DNA of 42,552 bases. It comes from Deltaproteobacteria bacterium. GTDB taxonomy: Bacteria > Desulfobacterota > Desulfobacteria > Desulfobacterales > SpSt-501. Each line of letters opens with the position of its first letter. Position 1 is the stretch's first letter. This document shows, piece after piece, positions 17,364 to 25,374 of this stretch. A program made the translations under genes and the position numbers. Location: contig JACRCN010000017.1 of assembly GCA_016219005.1 (NCBI GenBank), positions 1-42,552 of the forward strand, read 5' to 3'. Below the pieces are notes generated by a model that made no database searches, had not been told where the DNA came from, and was given only the letters and a program-made list of their open reading frames with translations.

Positions 17364-17687
17364 ATGGGAATCTCCAAAAAAAGGGTTAAAAGAAGCGACT
17401 CGGTGCAAGGTGCGGAACGCGTGGGTAAGGTTATTTTTCAACCCAATGAACTCAATAAACCCAAAGAGCTTTTTATATCCCTCCGTGCGCCCTGCGCCGC
17501 GAACCATTTTTCGACTTTAGCCGTTTCAGTCGCTCGTAACTTTAGTCACTTCGCTATATGGCTCCGCCCGGTCGATTACAAGCCGTCTTGCAACCTATCA
17601 TAATAAAATCGTTTACGATTTGTTTGCGCCGGCGTGGTTGAACCGGTTCGAAACAGCCGCTTCCGGATACCGCCTGGAGCGAGGCAT
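17364..17687. other. Intergenic spacer (324 bp) with repeats and small palindromes
   Basis: The spacer between the Wza-like and kinase genes has no coding frame I can support. It contains degenerate GACTCAATAAACCC-type and ACTTTAG-type repeats (17437-17556), a hairpin AAATCG-TTTA-CGATTT (17606-17621) and the palindrome GAACCGGTTC (17640-17649). No clear promoter was found. Confidence 0.5.
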
Positions 17688-19043
17688 CTACCTGTCTTTG
17701 CGCTTGCCATAGCCGGCGTATTTGTAGCCGTAGTAGCGGGAGGCCGGGTTCTCGAGGTAGTTGACGATGCTGCCGAGGATTTTCTTTTGGCCCACCTGAG
17801 CGATCAGGTCGGCCAGATCGTCGCGGCGGGTGCTCCCGTAGCGCACCACGACGAGAATACCGTCCACTTGCCGCGCCAGGACACCTGTCTCCGCGGCCAG
17901 GGTCGGAGGGGGGGCGTCGATCACAACGATGCGGTCGGGGTAGCGGGTGGAGACCTCCGCCAGCAGGTTTGACATGCGCTCGGCGCCGATCAACTCAGCG
18001 GGGTTGTCCGGTGGGGGGCCGGCCGCCAGAAGGGTCAACTTGTCGACCTTGGTCTTGAGCAAAAGCGACGGCAGTAGCCGGCCCTCGGCCAGGTAGTCGC
18101 TCAATCCCGGCACCGACCCGAAACCGAACCGCTTGTGAAGCTGCGGCCGCCGCATGTCTGCATCGATGAGCAGCACGTGACGGTTGATGTTGAGCGCGAT
18201 GCTGATGGCGAGGTTTGCCGCCGTGAAGGTCTTGCCCTCGCACGGGCCGGAGCTGGTCACCAAGATTGAGCGCGGCGGACTGCCCGCCAACGGAAACAGG
18301 ATGTTGGTCCGCAGGATCTTGAACTGCTCCGCCTCGGGGGAGTGCGAATCCGTCAGCGCCACCAGGTTGTGGTCGATGGCGGCTTCGTCCCACAGCGGCG
18401 GTTGCCCATGGCCGTGGGGCATCTTGGACGCAGCCTTGGGCTGCAGCGGCTGCAACGGCGTCGCGGGCTTCGCGGCGGCAGGTTTGGGCTCCGGCACGAC
18501 CTTCAGCGGCCTGGGCGCAGCAGGCGGCGGAGGCTCGACGGTCTGGGGACTCGGCGCGACGGCGTAGGCCTCGATCAACTTTTCCTGCGGCTCAACCGGT
18601 GCCGTGGGAGCGGGCGCGGGGCCGCCTTTTGGCTCCGGTTCAGGCGCGGATGGAATCGGGCTGTCCGCGGAGTACTCGGTTTCTTGGAGAAGGCGGTCCC
18701 GGTCGGCATCGGATGCGGCCGGACGGCGAGGGATTGCGGCCGCCACCGCAGCCAGCCGCCGGGCTTCCTCGACGCCGCGCACGGTCAGTTTGCCGCCGGG
18801 GTAGATCAGCTGGTTTTCCAGAAGTCTCAGTACGGTGCCGCCGGCACGCAGCTCTTCGATCCGGCACTCGTCCACATTGCCGGTAGCAGGGTCGGCCTTG
18901 AGCAGGTGCCCTGTCTTCTCGTCGTAGCCGACGAGCGCGATGATGTCGTCATGGGTCAGCGGGGATGCGGCCGGCAGAGGCTGCTGCGCAGACAATTTGC
19001 GCTCGCTCGCGTATTTGTCCAAGGCTTTTGAGATTTTACCCAC
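17688..19043 (-). CDS. Bacterial tyrosine autokinase (BY-kinase, CpsD/Wzc-C type) with long N-terminal extension
   Basis: This 451-residue cytoplasmic kinase phosphorylates its own Tyr cluster to control polysaccharide length. The start is GTG 19043 with GAGG upstream. Residues 1-100 hold a small helical module, and about 115-215 is a Pro/Ala-rich linker. The kinase domain follows: Walker A SSGPCEGKTFTAANLA, Walker A' LLIDADMRRPQ and Walker B IVVIDAPP. The C-terminal Tyr cluster is RYYGYKYAGYGK. The Walker A loop has Cys where PGEGK is usual, but GKT is intact. The transmembrane Wzz partner is encoded separately, directly upstream (19199-20824). The protein is longer than ordinary XrtA-type autokinases (about 300 residues) because of the extension and linker. 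Confidence 0.9.
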   Translation of the reverse strand: MGKISKALDKYASERKLSAQQPLPAASPLTHDDIIALVGYDEKTGHLLKADPATGNVDECRIEELRAGGTVLRLLENQLIYPGGKLTVRGVEEARRLAAVAAAIPRRPAASDADRDRLLQETEYSADSPIPSAPEPEPKGGPAPAPTAPVEPQEKLIEAYAVAPSPQTVEPPPPAAPRPLKVVPEPKPAAAKPATPLQPLQPKAASKMPHGHGQPPLWDEAAIDHNLVALTDSHSPEAEQFKILRTNILFPLAGSPPRSILVTSSGPCEGKTFTAANLAISIALNINRHVLLIDADMRRPQLHKRFGFGSVPGLSDYLAEGRLLPSLLLKTKVDKLTLLAAGPPPDNPAELIGAERMSNLLAEVSTRYPDRIVVIDAPPPTLAAETGVLARQVDGILVVVRYGSTRRDDLADLIAQVGQKKILGSIVNYLENPASRYYGYKYAGYGKRKDR

Positions 19044-19198
19044 AGAGAATACCTCTTCAATCTATCGATTTAAAAACCGTTTCTCGGTTCACGGCTCAAG
19101 GCGCAAGCCACGCGGAAGCCAATAAACTTCTTTCAATAAACCCCAACCAACAATCTTTACCTTTATCTCTGCACCGTGCGCCTTTTACCAAAATAGTA

Positions 19199-20824
19199 TC
19201 ATACCCCCGCAGTATGCCGCACCAGCTCGAGTGTCGTCTCCACGCCGTTGAAGACCAGCACCGCAAAGGCAGAGGTGAGGGCCAGCGCGACGACGATCGA
19301 CATGGTGGTGGCCGCCATGACCATGCGATGCCGCCTGCGGTCTCCCGAGGTGAAGATGCGCGGAACCATGGCCAGCACGGGCAGCCCGATCTCCTCTTCG
19401 AGTTTGTCCAGGCGCCGCACAGAGGTGTCCATCGTTTCGAGCAAAAAAATGAAAGCCGCACCGAGACCTATACCCGCTGCGATCGTGATCATGAAGAGCT
19501 TGGGCAAGTCAGGCGAGATCGGCTTTTGCGGGAGACGTGCCACATCGATGACCTGGAACTGCTCGCCCTTCTGCTTCTTTTCCATGTTGACGGCGATGTC
19601 AGCCTCGATCTTGCGGCTCAGCAGCGAATTGTAGGAGGACTTGATATTTTCGTAGTCGCGCTTGATGGTCAGCAGCTCCTGTTCGCGCCGGGGGGTGGCC
19701 TCGATCCGACGCTGGTGGTCCCGGATCTCTTGACTGACTCGGGCGACTTCCCCTTCCTGGGCCCTGATGGCGCCGAGGAGGACCGTTTTTTGCCTCACGA
19801 CCTCCGCGTTAAGCTGGGCCGAAGCATAGCGCCCGGTTGCTGCGCCGCCCTCAACCGCCTTGTCGGAGGCCGGGGGAACGGATGCCTGCTCCTTTTCCAG
19901 CCTTCCGATCCTGGTCTTGAGGCGCACCACGTCGGGGTGCTGGTCGGTGTAGCTGGCCCGCAGGCCGGCAAGCTTGTCTTTCAACTGGTCAAGGCTCATC
20001 TGGTCTTCGTTTTCCCGGCCGGTGGCGGAGGGTCCCGGGGGCGGCAGCATGGCGGCGATAGCGCCCTGTCTAATCGACATCTCGCTTTCGAGGGCCGCGA
20101 GCGACACCCGTGCGCTGCGCAGACTGTCTTCCCTCTGCGTAAGCTGTGATTTGAGACTATCCAGGATCCTGAGATTGGAATCGAGCTGCTCGGGAAGCTC
20201 GCCCATGTTCTTTTCGCGGAATTTCTTCAGCAGTTGCTCCTGTTCCTCAAGGCGCTTGCGCATGGACTCGAGCTCGGCGTCCAAAAAGTCGCTGGTGCCG
20301 ACGGCAATGCCCTCGCGCGACTTGAGGTTTTCGTCGATGAAAAACGTGGCCAGCCCGTTAGCCACCCGCATGGCGGTCTGCGGGTTGCGGTCCCGGTAGA
20401 CGACAGAAAACGAGTCCGCGGCGTCCCTCCTCGACCTGGCGCCACGTCCCACCTCCACCTTGATCCGCTTGCGAAGATTTTCGAGTTTGTCTTCCATCAG
20501 CATGCTGCCGGAATCTGAGTCGGAGAAGAGCTTGTATTGGTCCATCACCCGCTCGAGGTTGCTGCGGCTCATGATCTGCTGCGAGAGAGTGCTGATGCGG
20601 CTCTCGATATCGCTGTCGACCACGGGGGTTACGACTTTTTCCGGCACCCGCTGGGGCTGAACCAGGATCAGCGTGTTTGCCTCATAGACCTTGGGCAGCT
20701 TGACGGCCAGCACCATGCCGACGATCATGGCCAAGCAGAACGGCACGATGATGAACCAGCGCCGCCGGGAAACCAGCGTCAAATAATAGCCGATGTTCAA
20801 ACTTTCAGTCTGAGCTGCGCTCAT
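19199..20824 (-). CDS. Polysaccharide co-polymerase / chain-length determinant (Wzz/Wzc-N type)
   Basis: This 541-residue inner-membrane protein has an N-terminal Wzz domain with TM1 at about 22-42 and KVYEANTLILVQPQRVPEKVV. A long periplasmic coiled coil (about 165-410, with an intervening Gly/Pro-rich loop) follows. A second membrane segment at about 443-465 comes after the Pro-containing RLPQKPISPDLP, and a third hydrophobic segment lies near 505-525. It matches the exosortase/PEP-CTERM locus type of chain-length protein. It should pair with the tyrosine kinase next to it to set polymer length and connect to the Wza-like exporter. It is the first gene of the minus-strand locus. AAGGAT precedes the ATG, and a sigma-54-type promoter lies about 155 bp upstream. 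Confidence 0.92.
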   Translation of the reverse strand: MSAAQTESLNIGYYLTLVSRRRWFIIVPFCLAMIVGMVLAVKLPKVYEANTLILVQPQRVPEKVVTPVVDSDIESRISTLSQQIMSRSNLERVMDQYKLFSDSDSGSMLMEDKLENLRKRIKVEVGRGARSRRDAADSFSVVYRDRNPQTAMRVANGLATFFIDENLKSREGIAVGTSDFLDAELESMRKRLEEQEQLLKKFREKNMGELPEQLDSNLRILDSLKSQLTQREDSLRSARVSLAALESEMSIRQGAIAAMLPPPGPSATGRENEDQMSLDQLKDKLAGLRASYTDQHPDVVRLKTRIGRLEKEQASVPPASDKAVEGGAATGRYASAQLNAEVVRQKTVLLGAIRAQEGEVARVSQEIRDHQRRIEATPRREQELLTIKRDYENIKSSYNSLLSRKIEADIAVNMEKKQKGEQFQVIDVARLPQKPISPDLPKLFMITIAAGIGLGAAFIFLLETMDTSVRRLDKLEEEIGLPVLAMVPRIFTSGDRRRHRMVMAATTMSIVVALALTSAFAVLVFNGVETTLELVRHTAGV

Positions 20825-21334
20825 GGCAGTATCCTTATAAAGAGTCTTCTGTTGAGTCGATTGAGTCTTTATTTAGCGTTGATTCTTTATGATACCCCAA
20901 ATTGATCTTTTTTGATACCCCAAACCCTAAAAAACTTAATCGGTTACTATAGAATGCAGCCGGGACGCCGACTGCGTTGCTGCAATTTACATACCACAAA
21001 TTCGAGCAGCTTGATTGACGGCAATTAGACTGTATTTACAATAAATAATCAGGCAGTCGGCGCAGCAGCAGCCCGGAGGCGCTGATCTGGAGAGAGCGCA
21101 CGGGTTGTGAAATTGATTATTCAAAATTGGGTAATAAATGTCTTTTTATGTTTAGCACATGCATGACCCAAAAAGGCGCAACAAAGGCGGCGGACTCAAG
21201 CGGCGACAGGGGTGAAGGACTCTCTTGCTTTACGGCCCATGGCGGATTATAGTTGACCGTGCGGCCTCATGCAAACGTTGCCGGACGAACTCCCGGGCAG
21301 TGGCAAATAATCCCGATTTAGATTCGAGGTGGAA
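20825..21334. other. Divergent intergenic region (510 bp)
   Basis: This region separates the Wzz gene (minus) and the response-regulator gene (plus). It contains GAGTC-type degenerate repeats (20838-20892) and the sigma-54 promoter at 20981-20996. A palindromic TGTATTTACA lies at about 21030. I found no promoter I would defend for the response regulator and no coding frame. Confidence 0.5.
20981..20996 (-). promoter_or_regulatory. Sigma-54 (-24/-12) promoter for the exopolysaccharide locus
   Basis: The minus strand reads TGGTATGTAAATTGCA, fitting TGGCACG-N4-TTGCA with correct GG-N10-GC spacing. The predicted start is near 20970, leaving a leader of about 145 nt before the Wzz gene. Sigma-54 activators of the PrsR kind are known to drive such loci in other bacteria; use here is inferred. 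Confidence 0.6.
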
Positions 21335-21712
21335 ATGGCCAAGAAATACCGATTGCTGGTGATAGACGACAGCAAGGAGACTGTGGCGGGGCTGAACAGT
21401 TTTCTCAGCCAGAGCTATGATGTTCTGACCGCCTATAATGGGCTGGACGGGCTGAAGACGTTCGAGCAGAGCGAGGCCTCCATCGATTTGGTCATCACCG
21501 ACCTGGTGATGCCGGAAATCAGCGGGGTGGGCGTGATCTCCATCATCAAGAAGAAATATCCGGGGACCCCTGTCATTGCCATCACCGGCTGGGGCGAGCA
21601 CCCCGGCGCGCTGGCAACGGAAGCGGCGGCCGACCTGGTGCTCGACAAGCCCTTCGAGCTGACCGACCTTGACCGGCATGTTAAGGAACTGCTGGCCAAA
21701 AAGAATCGTTAG
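21335..21712 (+). CDS. Single-domain (CheY-like) response regulator
   Basis: This protein of about 125 residues consists only of a receiver domain. It has the acidic pair in LLVIDDS, the phospho-acceptor Asp in VITDLVMP, the switch Thr in AITGW and the invariant Lys in LDKPFE. I prefer ATG 21335, which has GAGGTGG close upstream, over an in-frame GTG six bases earlier. There is no output domain, so it must act by protein contact or as a phosphate sink or relay. It converges on the membrane coiled-coil gene with 2 bp between the two stops. Two hybrid kinases lie about 4-9 kb away and could be its donors. Confidence 0.9.
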   Translation: MAKKYRLLVIDDSKETVAGLNSFLSQSYDVLTAYNGLDGLKTFEQSEASIDLVITDLVMPEISGVGVISIIKKKYPGTPVIAITGWGEHPGALATEAAADLVLDKPFELTDLDRHVKELLAKKNR

Positions 21713-21714
21713 AC

Positions 21715-22863
21715 TCAAAGGCGCGAGAGAAACTCCAACTCCCGATCCTGCGTGTTCTTGGTGCCGATGGCGACGACCTCCACCCGCCGGTCCTCCCGCT
21801 TCCGGAAGTAAAGCCGGCCCTTATAGGCGAATACCACCTCCAGGACCGTCTCGCGGTTCTTCTTGCCAAACACCTTGCGCTTGACGGCAACGAGGTCGGA
21901 ATCAGCGTTGAGCTGGTGGATGACCTCCTCCGCCTTGAGGCGCAGTTCCTCGTTGAGATCCAGAAAGCCGTCCACCGCGCGCGCGTGCACCAGGATGCCC
22001 TTGTACAGGGTCGCGAAGCGCTTCTCGATGGCCGCGGCCGTCTTGTGGTGGCCCCGGTCCTCCCGGCGCTGCTCCTTTTCGAGCAGGGCGATTTTCTCGC
22101 TCAAGGCCCGGATTTCCTCCTCCCGGGTGCCTTGGTCTCCGTGGTTTTCGTCGAGCTTTTTTTCCAGGGACTCGATCTCGGCGACCAGGTCGTCCTCGTT
22201 GCGCTCCGCGCGGGCACGCTCGCCTTCCATCGCGCTCTTCAGACGCTCGAACTCCACCCGCAGCCGCTCGCGCTCCGCCTGCAGGTCGGAGAGCCGGGCG
22301 GCGCTCTGCCGCTCGCACTGGACCAGGCGGTCGAGTTCGCCGCGCCGCTCGCGTTCCATCCGGCTCATCTGGCGGCCGGCCGCGCGGTAGTGCACAAGCA
22401 GGACAGCGAGAGCCGCCAGCACGTAGCCCCCGAGGATGACATTCGAGATGAGGCGGTTGTGCTCGAGGCGCGCCTCCACGTGCACCGCCAGGCCCTCGCT
22501 CAGCAGCGCGAAGTTTTCGACGGCCACCGGCCGGGGGTCGAAGCCGGCGTGACCGGGCTCCGCAGGCTCGAGCGGTGAGGGATAAAGGAGCTTGCCGGCG
22601 CGGGTCGCGACACTGACGCGCACCGCAAATCCGTTCCGGACGAGGAAGCTCGCGGCGAGGTAACGGTTGATGTTGGATTCGAGCGCGTTTTCCAGCCGCA
22701 GGCTGCCGTCGAGCAACCTCTGCGGGTCGCCGGTGCAGACCTCCTCGATCTGCCGCGTGAGCCGCTGCTCGGCCTGCCGCTCCAGGACCGTCACCGTCAG
22801 CAGGTACAGCACCGGAGGCAGCAGGATGCAGAGAACAAGGATTCTGATGGAGAAGAAACGCAT
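21715..22863 (-). CDS. Membrane-anchored coiled-coil protein of unknown function
   Basis: I do not recognise this 382-residue protein as a named family. TM1 lies at residues 5-25, a periplasmic region of about 110 residues follows, and TM2 lies at about 140-160. Together this resembles a sensor input module. Residues about 165-290 form a long charged coiled coil rich in Glu, Arg and Lys. The C-terminal 60 residues (VFAYKGRLYFRKREDRRVEVV, then AIGTKNTQ) loosely recall the beta-sheet of RelE/ParE proteins, but no catalytic residues can be assigned. There is no kinase or HAMP signature. It is downstream of the PrsT-like gene and converges on the response-regulator gene. A role as a partner or scaffold for that regulator is a guess. 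Confidence 0.6.
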   Translation of the reverse strand: MRFFSIRILVLCILLPPVLYLLTVTVLERQAEQRLTRQIEEVCTGDPQRLLDGSLRLENALESNINRYLAASFLVRNGFAVRVSVATRAGKLLYPSPLEPAEPGHAGFDPRPVAVENFALLSEGLAVHVEARLEHNRLISNVILGGYVLAALAVLLVHYRAAGRQMSRMERERRGELDRLVQCERQSAARLSDLQAERERLRVEFERLKSAMEGERARAERNEDDLVAEIESLEKKLDENHGDQGTREEEIRALSEKIALLEKEQRREDRGHHKTAAAIEKRFATLYKGILVHARAVDGFLDLNEELRLKAEEVIHQLNADSDLVAVKRKVFGKKNRETVLEVVFAYKGRLYFRKREDRRVEVVAIGTKNTQDRELEFLSRL

Positions 22864-22991
22864 GAGAACCTATTGCGTCTATTGTGTCTGTCGAGTTTGT
22901 CGAATCTGTTGAATAGGCGCAACCGGCGCGTTCCCTCTGCGCCGTTTGTCGCTTGACTCAATAGACCCAACGACTCAAAAGACTCGATGGA

Positions 22992-25274
22992 CTACTTTAT
23001 TTCCGCCAGCGCCTTCTTCGCTTCATCGGCACCGTCGAAGTTACCGCCGAGCTTGAGCGCTCGCTCAAGCTCCGCCTTGGCCCGCTCCGGCTCGCCCTTC
23101 TTGTAGTAGGCGAGACCAAGGTGATAGGCGATCGTCGAATTCTCGGGCGCCTTGGCGAGGCTGGCCTTGAACTCCGCAATGGCCAGGTCGTAGAGCCCCT
23201 TCTTGTAGTAAACCCACCCAAGGGTGTCCATCACGCTGGGTTCCTCGGGCAGGGCCGCCTTGGCGGCCTGGGCGTATTTCAGGGCCTCGTTCAGGTCGCG
23301 GTCGCCCTCGGCCAGGATGTAGGCCAGGTTGTTGGCCGCGGGGGCGAACTTGGGCTCGGCCTCCAGGCAGGCGCGGTAGTGCTTCTCGGAGAGGTCGTGC
23401 TTTTTCTGGGAATCGTAGATCACCGCGATCATCATGTTCGGGCCGGCCTGCTTCGGGTTGACCGCGAGCAGTTGCTTGAACTGCTCGATGGCCTGGTCGG
23501 CCTTCTTGTCCCGCAGGTAGATACCGGCCAACGCGTAGTACGGCGCGAGCAGGTTGGGGTTTTTCTGGATGGCCGTGCGGAAGGATGCCTCGGCGGAGGC
23601 GGCATCCCCCTTGGACAGATACAGTCCGCCCTTCAGGTTGTGGACGACACCGGCCGCGGCGGGTTTGTCCTCCACCTGCTGGAGCTGCCGCTCGCAGCGC
23701 TGGAAGGCCTGATCGATCTTTTTCTGCTCGACGTAAACCTGGATGAGGCTGCTGAAGACATCCAGCAGGTTGGGATTCAGGGCGAGCGCCTGGTCGTAGC
23801 TCGCAAGCGCCTGGTCGTACTGCTTGCGGGCCTGCTGCAGACTGCCCCGCCGGAAATACCCGGCGGGGTTGTTCGGCTCTGCCCGCACGAGGGCATCGTA
23901 GGCGGCCTCAGCCTCCGCGTATTTCTGCTGACCCAAGGCGATATTGCCGAGCATCATCCGGGCCTGGTAGTTTTGGGGCTCGATCTTGAGCGCCGCCTCC
24001 ACCTCCTTGCGGGCCCGGTCGGAATCACGCTCCCGCAGGTAGATCTCTGCCAGCAGCAGGTGTGCCCGGGTGTTGCCGACTTCGAGATCGAGTGACTTGC
24101 CGACAGCGGCCTGGGCCAGGCGGATGTCTCCCTGGCCGAAATGCGCCAGGCCCTTGAAGTAATGAGCGCGGGCGGACTTGGGCTCTTCCTGGACCAACTG
24201 ATTGAGCAGCTCGACGGCCGGCCCGAAATCCCGTTTGGTGATCAAAAGCTCGCTTTGCAGCATCCGCGCCGGGAAGTACTTGGGCCGCTTGTGGAGCACA
24301 AGGGCGTTCTCCTTCTCCGCCGCCGCGATGTCGCCCTGCCCCAGGTAAAAGCGGGCGATGGCGATGGCGATATTGACGTTCTCCGGCTCGAGCTCGGAGG
24401 CCTGACGGTACATCGCAAGCGAGTTGTCCTTCCGGCCGATGGCCCCGTAGAAGCCGGCCAGCACCAGATAGGGCTTCGCGCTCTTCGGATCCACCTCGGC
24501 CGCCTTGCGGTAGGCGGCCTCGGCCGGCTCGATTTTCTGCATGCCCAGGTAGAAGTTGCCCAGCGTGATGAGCAGGTCCACCTCGCCGGGGTTGTCGGCG
24601 ACGATCCGCTTTATTTCCGCTTCAGCCTGGTCGAACTTGCGCTGGCTCAAGTAGAAACTGAAGACCGCCAGACGGTTCTTGACGGACTTCGGGTCGATGA
24701 CCAGCGTCTGCAGGAGCACCCGCTCGGCCTCGTCCGTCCGGCCCTGCTGGGCCAGCACTCGCGCCAGGCCGAGGTAGGCTCGGGCCTCCTTGCCGTTGAT
24801 GTCGATCACCTTGCGGAAGACGTTGCCGGCCTCGAAGAGGTCCTTGTCGTGGTCGAACAGTGCGGCCAGGAGCAGCAGCGCCTCGACATTGTTCGGCTCG
24901 CGCGTCAGGATCCCGTCCACCCGCGTGCGCGCCTCGGCGTATTTCTGGGCCAACAGCAGAAAGGTGGCAAGCTTGAGCTGGGCCTCGGCGTCGGCGGGGT
25001 CGAGCTCGGCCACCGTGGAGTAAGCCCGGAAGGCCTCCTGGGCCTCGCCCAGCTTCAGGCTTGTCTCGGCGAGCAGCATGTGGGCCTGGGCAAACTTCGG
25101 GTCAATCTGAATGGCGTTCTTGAGTTCGATCTTGGCTGCCTTGAACTCCCCCTTGTCGAAGTACTCCCTGCCCAGGGTGAAGTGGGACTGCTTCTTATCT
25201 TCCTTGGACGAGCACCCGGCAAGGGTCAGAAGTACAACCAAACCCATCCCCATCAGCAGCGTGGAACGTCTCAT
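22992..25274 (-). CDS. prsT: PrsT-like TPR-repeat lipoprotein of exopolysaccharide/PEP-CTERM loci
   Basis: This lipoprotein of about 760 residues starts at ATG 25274 (MRRSTLLMGMG), with AGGAG 9 nt upstream. An in-frame ATG 21 codons earlier lacks a ribosome site and would mask the signal peptide. The lipobox is LTLAGC (Cys20), so the protein is probably in the outer membrane facing the periplasm. From about residue 30 to the end it is an unbroken series of roughly 20 tetratricopeptide repeats (for example YFDKGEFKAAKIELKNAIQI and YYKKGLYDLAIAEFKASLAK). It matches in architecture the PEP-CTERM system TPR lipoprotein PrsT. It lies between the sensor kinases and the membrane coiled-coil gene. 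It may scaffold polymer assembly or export; no exosortase is visible in this window. Confidence 0.85.
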   Translation of the reverse strand: MRRSTLLMGMGLVVLLTLAGCSSKEDKKQSHFTLGREYFDKGEFKAAKIELKNAIQIDPKFAQAHMLLAETSLKLGEAQEAFRAYSTVAELDPADAEAQLKLATFLLLAQKYAEARTRVDGILTREPNNVEALLLLAALFDHDKDLFEAGNVFRKVIDINGKEARAYLGLARVLAQQGRTDEAERVLLQTLVIDPKSVKNRLAVFSFYLSQRKFDQAEAEIKRIVADNPGEVDLLITLGNFYLGMQKIEPAEAAYRKAAEVDPKSAKPYLVLAGFYGAIGRKDNSLAMYRQASELEPENVNIAIAIARFYLGQGDIAAAEKENALVLHKRPKYFPARMLQSELLITKRDFGPAVELLNQLVQEEPKSARAHYFKGLAHFGQGDIRLAQAAVGKSLDLEVGNTRAHLLLAEIYLRERDSDRARKEVEAALKIEPQNYQARMMLGNIALGQQKYAEAEAAYDALVRAEPNNPAGYFRRGSLQQARKQYDQALASYDQALALNPNLLDVFSSLIQVYVEQKKIDQAFQRCERQLQQVEDKPAAAGVVHNLKGGLYLSKGDAASAEASFRTAIQKNPNLLAPYYALAGIYLRDKKADQAIEQFKQLLAVNPKQAGPNMMIAVIYDSQKKHDLSEKHYRACLEAEPKFAPAANNLAYILAEGDRDLNEALKYAQAAKAALPEEPSVMDTLGWVYYKKGLYDLAIAEFKASLAKAPENSTIAYHLGLAYYKKGEPERAKAELERALKLGGNFDGADEAKKALAEIK

Positions 25275-25374
25275 TCGTGAGTCTCCTAGAATAGAAGAAA
25301 GTGAGTAAAGTTGAGCGATGAAAAGGGAGTGTGCCAATTTGAGCCTAGCGCACTTTGACCTTTTCCTTGTCCTG

